Assembly (NCBI GenBank): GCA_030272585.1
Contig: BSYQ01000007.1
Span: forward strand, 5,274,001 to 5,338,000
Length of the DNA: 64,000 nt
Origin: Bryopsis sp. KO-2023
Lineage: Eukaryota; Chlorophyta; Ulvophyceae; Bryopsidales; Bryopsidaceae
Direction: 5' to 3'
In this document: one piece after another, positions 56,345 to 64,000 of the stretch
Position numbering within the stretch: the first letter of the stretch is position 1
How the letters are laid out: every line of letters begins with the position of its first letter
Made by a program: the position numbers and the translations under genes
Notes under the pieces: generated by a model
Databases searched by the model: none
Told to the model about the DNA's origin: nothing
What the model saw: the letters and a program-made list of their open reading frames with translations, nothing else

Positions 56345-56935
56345 TCAAGATTGCAAAGATGCATAGGTCGATTCAGCTAAATCCAACGAACGTGAAATAT
56401 CTTCAAATAAAGAAGATTGAAAAGAAAAACGTTCCAAAAGTTCCTCTCGCAAAGTAGCATCGGTACTGGAAGCAGGTAGCCTATCCAACCGATCCAGTAA
56501 ATCTTGAATTTGTTGTAAACCAGTTTGAACCTCCTCATATTGAACCCTTAACTGAGAAATCACTGTCTCTAAACGAGAAAAATCCCAATCTGTAATAGAA
56601 GACAACAAAGTCGAATCCAAGGAAAAATCACCAGGAGGAAAAGAAGCCATATGTTCCATTTGAGTTCCTTCATCACGAGAAGAAGCAATAGAAGAAACCA
56701 CCTCTGAACCAGGTTGAATCTCTGGACCCAAAGAATCCGGAACAGAAGAAGCAACGAATCCACTGTGGGCAAATGAAAGTTCTTCAATCACACCACATTC
56801 CAATTTCCCTTCCTTGATCACTGTGCAGGGAAAATCGACCCTAAATCTTGAAACACCCACCAGAACGGCTTGACGACCCTGCTGCCCCCCTGATGTGATT
56901 GAGGACTCGACCATCGTTTCACCACAAGGTGTCAT
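56345..56935 (-). CDS. Hypothetical acidic coiled-coil protein, up to 196 aa
   Basis: This single open frame starts MTPCGETMVESSITSGGQQG and ends STYASLQS. Residues about 115-165 form a strong heptad pattern (VISQLRVQYEEVQTGLQQIQ, LLDRLDRL), followed by a second short helix (REELLERFSFQSSLFEDISR). The first half has no repeats and is acidic. The base composition and even residue use suggest real coding sequence. There is no known motif. It could be a small intronless gene, the last exon of a larger gene, or a leftover of a mobile element; plus-strand gene 57286-58500 begins 350 bp to the right. Confidence 0.45.
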   Translation of the reverse strand: MTPCGETMVESSITSGGQQGRQAVLVGVSRFRVDFPCTVIKEGKLECGVIEELSFAHSGFVASSVPDSLGPEIQPGSEVVSSIASSRDEGTQMEHMASFPPGDFSLDSTLLSSITDWDFSRLETVISQLRVQYEEVQTGLQQIQDLLDRLDRLPASSTDATLREELLERFSFQSSLFEDISRSLDLAESTYASLQS

Positions 56936-57285
56936 ATCCCATGCGCCCGTCCAACCTCTCCTTCGAACGCAACCGTGGCGAAAGTGAACGATCCGACCAC
57001 CCTGTCGGTTTCAGATTTTGTTCACTGCTCCGGAATAAAAGCTGGAATTGGGTTGTGTTATTCGCCAACCTCCCCTGATTCACAACTCGCAAGCTCAGGT
57101 ATTTGTTGCATGGTCTATCTGGAAATTTGAATATGTGTTCTCGGAGGTTATGTGAGCTCCCCAGCGCAAAGTGGAGCTGCAGCGTATCGTTTCGCCCTGC
57201 ACGAACGGGCATATCGGCGGCTCCAGGTAGATGATTCTCAGTCTAAACAACGTAACGCTTGTGATCCCAGATCGGAACCCATCAA
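56936..57285. promoter_or_regulatory. Divergent spacer upstream of the secreted two-repeat protein gene
   Basis: This is 350 bp between the minus-strand hypothetical ORF and the plus-strand gene at 57286. It is more GC-rich than the surrounding DNA. No clear TATA box was identified. Confidence 0.3.
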
Positions 57286-58500
57286 ATGGCGGCGCTTCGA
57301 TTCCTGCTGTCCACCTGCGTCCTGCTGTTGGTAACCCCAACTGAATCGAGGAAGGGCACCACAGCTGGAAGCTTGCCCTTCGATGAACCCTCTGAGGAGC
57401 TGCAATTTTTCACTGACTTTGAGGTCGCAAACGTTTCTGGGGGTATCCCTGCGAACGCTGTCAAGGCAAATTACGGGGTGTACTATGTTTGCTATGGCAA
57501 GATCGGAAAAGTGAGCGCATGGGGGAAATGCAAGGAGGAAGCCGATGGCACGGTGTCGGCCGAATTCGTGCACGGACGCCGGGCCAAGACTCTGGAAAAG
57601 TTCGATGTTTTGGTTTACGGTGATCTGGCCAAAAAGGGGAAAACGTACATCTGGGTGAAGAAGCAGGACTACAAGGATGGATTGGTAGAGTGCCAGCCCG
57701 TTGGGAAAGACTATTACGGTGTGGTCAATACGTATTTGCCAGAGGAGTTGGGGGATTGGACCGTGGGCACTTGGCGAACGGACGACATGGCGTGGTATCC
57801 CGCTCGCGGTTGGGCTAAGTCGCTTAAGGAGGATGATTATCACATCCTTTGCGCCGCAGACAGGTTCTTTTCCAGGACCAGGATGACAACCAGCTTCTTG
57901 GGTGCTGCATTCCCGAAGAATGGTGTGAAAGCGAACCATGGGCTGTTTTCTGTGTGCTACACCTGCCAGGTGGAGGGGGAGAGTCAATGGGGAGAGTGCG
58001 AAGACAGGTTCGAAGGCACCCTCGATTCATTCGTGCACAAGGGTAGGCAGTCGACAGTCGACAGCTTCCAAATTCTCATGCAAATGGGAAAAGCTGAGAA
58101 GTACCGCTATGTGTGGGTGACCTACAGTGCCTGGGCTTCTGGGAATGCTCAGTGCCAGGCTGTGATCCATGGAGATAACGGTCCTCTGAATGTGAGGTTT
58201 CTTGACCAAGCGGGTGGCTGGGCATTGGGTTCCTGGAGATGGACTGATTTGAAAGCTTCAATTCCTTACGGAAAGGAGGCTGTGGATGTGAGTGGCCAGC
58301 TTGCTGATTCGTACATTCTTTGTGTCACGACATCACCCGGTGCTCAATGTTCTCCTACACCGTCCCCCCCTGGCGATGCAATCCTTGAGCTCCCTTCGAA
58401 AGAGGAGATCAAACGAGTCATTACCCAGCATGGATCAGAAGAGTGTGCTTTGAACCGGGCGACAGATCACAAAAGGAATGGCTGGAAGGTTTCTAGTTAG
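57286..58500 (+). CDS. Secreted protein with two tandem DM9-like (DUF3421-like) domains, 404 aa
   Basis: This is an intronless gene, unlike most neighbours. Residues 1-22 (MAALRFLLSTCVLLLVTPTE) form a clear signal peptide. Two homologous halves follow, about 52-190 and 203-350. Each has the pattern AVKANYGVYYVCYG / GVKANHGLFSVCYT, then W-G-K/E-C, EFVHGRRAKTLEKFDVL / SFVHKGRQSTVDSFQIL, a YIWVK / YVWVT strand, a Cys (VECQPV / AQCQAV), a W-T-V/A-L-G-x-W motif and a closing YHILCA / YILCVT. The Y-V-C...G-K...F-E-V-L layout resembles DM9/DUF3421 domains, some of which bind mannose-type sugars. That family match is tentative. The conserved Cys in each half suggest disulfides in the secretory pathway. 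The last 50 residues are a Ser/Pro-rich then charged tail. Confidence 0.75.
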   Translation: MAALRFLLSTCVLLLVTPTESRKGTTAGSLPFDEPSEELQFFTDFEVANVSGGIPANAVKANYGVYYVCYGKIGKVSAWGKCKEEADGTVSAEFVHGRRAKTLEKFDVLVYGDLAKKGKTYIWVKKQDYKDGLVECQPVGKDYYGVVNTYLPEELGDWTVGTWRTDDMAWYPARGWAKSLKEDDYHILCAADRFFSRTRMTTSFLGAAFPKNGVKANHGLFSVCYTCQVEGESQWGECEDRFEGTLDSFVHKGRQSTVDSFQILMQMGKAEKYRYVWVTYSAWASGNAQCQAVIHGDNGPLNVRFLDQAGGWALGSWRWTDLKASIPYGKEAVDVSGQLADSYILCVTTSPGAQCSPTPSPPGDAILELPSKEEIKRVITQHGSEECALNRATDHKRNGWKVSS

Positions 58501-59566
58501 AAACTACTGGGTTGCAGTGCCCATCCATAATGTCCAATATTATTCAGCTATTTTCTCCTCGATGCATCGACTCGTTTTCTGTGTTGGGAGTTTAATTACT
58601 TTCTTTCTTTTTTTCGAAGCCCTGTGATGAGAGCGTGTTGATTGCGGTGCTTTTTCAAGGTCAATTTTCAATAGGCTAATGAACGATGATATCCATGGAA
58701 GTTAAAAATATGATGCTCAGGGATGTGTTTCTGTTGGCCCCATTTTGTGTGATTCGTTAAACCAAAGTGAGAGAATTTGGGGAGGTGATGTTAAGAGGTG
58801 CAGTAGCATGCAGCTTCGGAAACAGCTGTCCTGATAGATTTAGAATTCACTGGCGTTGGGCCACTTTTGCTTTGTTTTTCCATTTTTTCTTTTGGCTTGG
58901 GTCTTAATGGCTGGTTGCAGCTGTGACAGGATGATGCTGAATAACAAGACTGCCAAAGGAACGTTGGAAATAGTGGTGGCTTCTTTTTATTTCGTTGTCA
59001 TTAGAAGATTTTTTTCTGTGCTTTTTTTTTTCTTGGAAGGATGGACTGTTTCCTTCATTTTGCATCCCTTTTTTGAAGTTGCCACAAGATTTCGGTGGCG
59101 GCTGCTTGTTGATATTAGTTTGCATCCCTAGAAAGGAGATGTTGAGGAGCAAATTTGGTTGTAACCATCTGAAAAATAGATGAGAATCATAGCTCTTTTT
59201 TTTTTGGTTTGTGGACATCAAATTTTAGACCCCTTTTTATGCTTCAAAAGAACTGATCCATCCACTTGGAAGTTTCCCATGTTGTGGGGGTGTTTGTTGC
59301 TGCTGAGGGACATTGCCTATCGTGGCGGATAGTAAGTCTGCAATCTCCCGATTTGCAGCTTTTATCCTTGGTCTCCCAAAGGAAAACTGACTCATTTGTG
59401 ACGGCTCCTAGAAAATATACTTGGCAGCCATAAATGCGACACGCGTGGTGGGCGGAAGTTCTATCACACAGATCCAACCATAACAACAGAAAATCAAGAA
59501 CCAGTTGTCACATGGTATTCAAAAATTCGCCTATGCAACCCCCATCAACAAGCACCAGCCCATTGA
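58501..59566. other. Intergenic between convergent genes, no recognised gene
   Basis: This lies between the stop codons of a plus-strand and a minus-strand gene, and so probably holds both 3' untranslated regions. T-rich, with no motif found in open frames. Confidence 0.55.
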
Positions 59567-62126
59567 TCATGAACGTCCCTCGACACTGAGCCTGCCGTAT
59601 TTTCCAGACTCGCCATCCGATGTCGACCCAGCTGTTCTGGAAAATCTTCCAGTGGTGTTCTGGTTAGCTGGAGTTGGCGGCGTGGAAGGCGAGGAAAGAT
59701 GCTCGACACTGATCCCTGCACCCGCCGCCATCAATTCTGTGGACGAACGCAACCCGTGCTTCATGATCGCATCTTGCTCCCTCTTTTTTTTCACAAGCCT
59801 GGCGTTGTGTGCGGCCCCCACAGGATCTGTTGCCAGTATTTGGCTGAAGGAGGAATGAAAGGTATCAATTTCAGGCAATGCGTCCGGTGTAAACATCCGG
59901 ACTGTGGCTGGGTCGGGGGTTGCCGCCGAGAGGAACTCTTTCGTTGTCGACACTTTGGAGTCACAAGACAAGCAAGACGATGCCCCCCTTCTGTTTAGGA
60001 AGACTGCTCTCGCTCCTGGGCTTTTCTCTCTGATCGACTCGGCTAGAACATCGAGCGTGTCTTTGACGTTGTTTCGGAAAGCGTCAAAGTCTTCCTGGGA
60101 AGTTTTCTCGGCAAGCGCCGCCGCAACCTTATCACTGATTGTTTTCAGTCCCTTGAGAATTGCGGCTTGCAGCGTGGACAACCTCGAGGACAGCCGCTTG
60201 TCAATGCGTGCTAGATCCGAACCATCGGCTTTCTCGATCATTGTGTTCACCATCATCTGTTGCATCTCTGCGATGCTGGATTCGGTTTCGTCCCTCATCT
60301 CTTCGATCTGTTTGGTTACGTCGATTTGCTTGGCGGCCGTCAAACGATCTGCTTTCGTCTCGGCCACAGACTCCAAGCGGCTTTGGAGGCCGACCATAGT
60401 TTGAAGCATCTCCTCGATTCTCCGGGACGCGACCTCGACGGCATGGGAAACGGCTGCATCTACGTCCTTCGCTTGGATGGCCTCGTCTTTGTCCTGTTGA
60501 ACGAACAGGACAAAAAACACAACGTTGTTTCTTTTGTCCAGTATTGTTGGGGGCACAAAGAAACAAAACTTCCTCCTTCCTCTCAATCCTGGAGCTTGGT
60601 CGAATGGAAAATCAAAATTCCAAAGAAGTGCCCTTTCTTTGACACAAGCATGCAGACCTGTTTTCCTGCAGATAGCTGGAGAGTTTCTTTGGTCAGCTCA
60701 TCCAATTTCATAAACAGAGGAGTCGTCGCGGCGGAAATCGCACTGTTGGTCTTTTCCATGGACGCCGCCTCTAGCTTTGGTTCCAGTGCTAAAAGCCGCT
60801 CTGTTGAAATTTCTGCCGAGGCCTTCGCTTCCCTCGCGATTTCCTTGACCTCATCCAGATCTTTTCGAACGGGACCCTCAGGAGCATAAAAGCTAGCCCT
60901 CGACTTCAGTTCCGACTCTTCCAGCCGGGTAACCGTGAAATCCCTCAAATAGGTCAGATCCTCCTGGAACTCATGATGAGCCTCCTTTATCTTCAGTGCA
61001 AACATATCGCACAGTCGATTTTCTCCCTCCACCATTTTTGCCTGGACGGTCTCCAGCTCTTTCTGGCAAGTTTCAGACGCAACGGTGGCACTCTTCCCCA
61101 CACTTAACGATTCCTCCACCGCAATGGTCGAAGCGTTGGCTTTTGACAAGGACGCCTCCGCCGTTTCTCTCACGTCCACCACGTCCTTGCTGAGCCGATC
61201 AACAGCCGCTCTTACCTCGTTCACGTTGGATTCCCAGTCCTTCAGCAATATACACACAATTCAGATTCACGATGACCTCCAGAAATGCACGAAAATCTTT
61301 GTCCTCAACACTTGGTCATGTGCAACTTTTTACCGAGGATGTCTTCGATGCATGAATAACTCGTTCAATGTTCTTGCACTGCTCCTTCAGCGAAGACACT
61401 GCCTCTTTGGCTTGTTGGCTCTCGACTTTGGCCTCTTCCACCTCGACGGACAAAGACCTTGTGACCCTCATGCAGTCGTCCATTGCAGAACGATCTAGCT
61501 GAACAAAGAAGCAGTCGCCTTGGCCTCAAATGTACCATCTCTCAATCCACGAACAAAACAACACAACATTCGATTCTCTCGACATGTCTCATTCCTGCAG
61601 TTTGAGGATCAATTGCCAGCAAAAACGCTTCGTATTGTGAATCGAGCACTGGGTTTGGCGGTTATTGTAGCTTTATTACCACTGCAGCGAGAGCCGCAGA
61701 TGCTGGATCTTTGCTGGAACTGGAACTGAGGTTGGTCCTGATGTCGTCCATTCTCTTGTCCCACGCCTTCCATTGCGCTCGGATGTCGTCACCCAAATCC
61801 TCGATATTGGATGCATTCTTCTGTGTCTGGACTTCAATCCTCGCGATTGTGTTGGCAAGAGTGCTAGTCTAGCAGAGCCACGCACTTTGGATCAGATTCC
61901 TCCAAAAGAAAAATGAGGCGGCGCACGTGTCATCAGCCGCTTTGTGGGCTAAACACTGCATGAAGATGTCGATGGCAAAATTGTGTTTGTGGCACATCAG
62001 CACAACCTGGTTCACGACGCGATCCAAGACGGTTTGAAGGGCTGTGGCGTCCACAGCCTGCACCACAGCGAGTTTCCGCACATCTTCGGAGAGTCCGTGG
62101 GTTTGTTCTTGTTGGGGTGGCTCCAT
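59567..62126 (-). CDS. Long coiled-coil protein, 685 aa, 5 exons; possibly DUF4795-like
   Basis: Exons (complement): 59567-60493, 60658-61239, 61334-61498, 61680-61863, 61927-62126, joined in frame. It starts MEPPQQEQTHGLSEDVRKLA. From about residue 20 to 560 it is almost entirely helical with heptad patterns (AIQAKDVDAAVSHAVEVASR, DVVDVRETAEASLSKANAST, SDLARIDKRLSSRLSTLQAA). Near 575-590 it has RGASSCLSCDSKV, followed by a disordered Ser/Thr/Pro-rich tail ending RLSVEGRS. A long coiled coil followed by a CLSCD motif recalls DUF4795 proteins, some linked to flagella. This is from memory and tentative. No signal peptide or membrane span. It would fit a flagellar or cytoskeletal structural protein in a motile alga. 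Confidence 0.8.
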
Positions 62127-62645
62127 TCTAACTAGCGTGGCTTGCTACGAGAGCATCGTACCCTCTATGGTCCTTGGTGCCCATATCATCCACCCAGACC
62201 ACGAGGGATCAGTCAACCAACACAGGTTGACCACCAACTAGCTCCAGGAGGTAGACAATGATGCACCCAAAAAATGGGTGACATGTTGGTTGTCCTTCAA
62301 AGGATGGTCAATACATGTCATCATAGGCATGACATTGACTGGGCAAGGAGAAGACTCCAACAGACACAAAGGGATTGGATTGAATGTTGCAGCGGAGATC
62401 TCAGTTTCTTTCAACAGCCTGTGATGGCCTTGTCCAAATCTTAAAAATACCTCCCGTTCAGCACATCCCCCTATTTTCCCATAGCCCTAAGATGTCTTGC
62501 TGTTGTCCAAGCTTTTCTCTTACAAGCCTGTTCCCAATCTAAAGAATCCGACCGTGGATTCCTGTTTCTAATGCATAAAAATACATGTCACCATACATCA
62601 ACAAAAACCGAAGCCCATTTTGTATTTCTCACCGCACCGACCTCA
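62127..62645. other. Intergenic, no recognised gene
   Basis: This lies between the start of the coiled-coil gene and the stop codon of the glutamine-rich gene, both minus strand. It should hold the coiled-coil gene promoter and the 3' untranslated region of the next gene. No further features. Confidence 0.5.
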
Positions 62646-63567
62646 CTACACATTCACAATACGGTGCCCAGACTGCTGACTCCCACCACCACTCCCATTT
62701 CCATTAGACTGTGGAGCAGTTCTACTGGCACCCGCTGTGCTCACCGGGACCAACATCCCCACCAAACTCTGAGAAGAACCTCCTGGTATTCGCAATAATT
62801 GCGAGGGATGGGCTTGTCGCATAGGCATGGATCCATTTGAATGCACCCCAGGTATTGATTGAGAAGGAGATGGGCTTGGGGTGGCGTTGGCTGGCTCGCT
62901 ACTCACGCTTCCTCCACTCAGAACGTAACCCGCCGGAGGGCCCACCCTCTGAGTCATGCTCGACAACTGTCTGACTGGGCTTTGTAGAGTCACCATGTTC
63001 ATTGTTCCCCCTACTTGCTGTGGAACCATCCTCCCAGAGACGCCCACACCCCCTTCCTGTTTAATCCCCAGCTGACTCGCAGGGGTCAAATAACCGAGCT
63101 GTAATCTCGAATCATTGGCCATCGTCTGCCTTTGATGGAGTTGCTGCAACATGGCTGCATCCTCTGGCCCCCTCACAATCGCCTCTGGTGGCGCCGTTGC
63201 AAGACCCCCAGAAACTCCACGAAGAGCTGCAACATTTTGCAGGTGCTGTACATGATGCTGCTGGGCCTGGTGATGTTGGACCTGCTGTTGCTGAGCCCTC
63301 TGCAATTCCTTCCGCAGCAGTTGAGACAGGACTTGGTTTCTCTGCGCGTTTTGCATTCCCATGATCGCTTGTTTCTGCCCGTCTGGCAATCGATTGAAGC
63401 ACTGTTGGAGCTGGTGCTGAAAAACCTGGCTCGCAACTGGGGAGTTGTTGATTGGATGGGATGGCGAGACCATTGGATGGTGATGGTGGTGGTGACCTCC
63501 TTGGCCAAGGAACCGTTGCTGGTGCTGCTGTTGCTGCTGGTGATGGTGGTGTGGATGGTGTTGGCGC

Positions 63568-63602
<35 letters not shown>

Positions 63603-64000
63603 TTGCTGCCTTTGCTGGTACATTTGCCTTTGCCTCATTAACAGCATCTGCTGCTGAAACATCAAACCTTGCTGGGGACTCTGTATGCAATGAGCAGAGA
63701 AAGCCACCACAAATCAGCAAATACACCCAACAAAATTTCTTGGGACTTGGCCCCCCCCCCCTTTTTAAAAGTTTGAGACTCAACTCCAACCCGATATCAA
63801 ATTTGATACATGTGTATATTTATTTATTTCAATTCTTGTATTATCCAATTCAAGAGGTCCAAAACCGTGGCGATGATTTTTTTTCTTTTTTCGAGAGAGT
63901 TGTTTGGAGGTGGTCTAGTGACAAGGCATACCTGCAACCGGACCTGAGGTGCGTGCCTCCTCGACGCAAGCGTTTGTTTATACGGTGCTGGACCTGCTAA
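62646..64000 (-). CDS. Glutamine-rich protein, C-terminal part (gene continues beyond the right edge)
   Basis: Two exons are seen (complement): 62646-63680 and 63932-64000 (open at the window edge), joined in frame by a GT-AG intron. The last exon begins SPQQGLMFQQQMLLMRQRQM and then has an uninterrupted run of about 15 Gln (63555-63611) and His/Gln-rich blocks. A short helical block FNRLPDGQKQAIMGMQNAQR lies near its centre. The rest is Gln-, Ser-, Gly- and Pro-rich and ends SGHRIVNV. Low-complexity Gln/His/Met sequence of this kind is typical of transcription co-regulators (Mediator, SWI/SNF or SAGA subunits), but no diagnostic domain is inside the window, so no name is given. Confidence 0.7.
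63553..63611. repeat. CAG/CTG-type trinucleotide repeat encoding poly-Gln
   Basis: A run of GCTGTTGCTG-type triplets, mixed CAG and CAA codons on the coding strand, likely to vary in length between individuals. Confidence 0.85.

Noticed and set aside
57238-57987. 249-codon minus-strand frame
   Set aside because: Antisense shadow of the secreted two-repeat gene, which has a signal peptide and internal homology.
1-64000. CRISPR arrays, bacterial operons, rRNA or tRNA genes
   Set aside because: The DNA is clearly eukaryotic. No regularly spaced repeats were found, and no tRNA or rRNA could be recognised by eye; a covariance search would be needed to exclude tRNAs.

Overview
The window is nuclear DNA of a eukaryote. 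Genes are split by many short GT-AG introns, intergenic DNA is full of poly-T, poly-A and poly-C tracts, and two kinds of transposable element are present. The gene content points to a photosynthetic, probably green and possibly flagellated alga: a protein with a transit-peptide-like N-terminus, a plant-type D-glycerate 3-kinase, a plant-type KDM3/JMJ25-like histone demethylase, and a WD40-TRP channel fusion. I cannot fix the species; an early streptophyte alga would fit but is a guess.

Left third (1-14.8 kb): a small plastid-type membrane protein gene (minus, 1308-2425) and a small conserved-looking gene (plus, 14101-14837) originally stood head to head about 380 bp apart. Their shared upstream region now holds 11.3 kb of foreign DNA. 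It consists of two copies of one 5.7-kb foldback element (2657-8337 and 8358-13960) in opposite orientation. Each copy has its own 7-bp target-site duplication, and 6 bp separate the two sites. The element has 1,321-bp terminal inverted repeats made largely of captured exons of a WDR70-like WD-repeat gene. Its interior carries the WDR70 C-terminal exons and a piece of a second gene. I see no transposase in it.

Middle (14.8-40.1 kb): a low-complexity stretch, the glycerate kinase gene (19369-20719), a small proline-rich protein gene (22466-23050, minus), and a 19-exon demethylase gene (23968-31954, minus) whose exons join in frame from start to stop. A Ty3-type LTR retrotransposon (33218-40143) follows. 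Its 327-bp LTRs look identical, it has a 4-bp target duplication, and one open frame of 2,022 codons covers its proteins.

Right third (42.8-64 kb): an ankyrin/coiled-coil gene (minus), a 15-exon gene for a 1,578-residue protein joining WD40 repeats to a TRP-like ion channel (48028-55260, minus), an unidentified coiled-coil ORF, a secreted two-repeat protein (57286-58500, plus), a 685-residue coiled-coil protein (59567-62126, minus), and the 3' end of a glutamine-rich, probably regulatory, protein (minus, running off the right edge).

Exon borders were worked out by hand from splice signals and reading-frame continuity; expect errors of one or two bases in places. Family names come from remembered motif patterns, not from a search.
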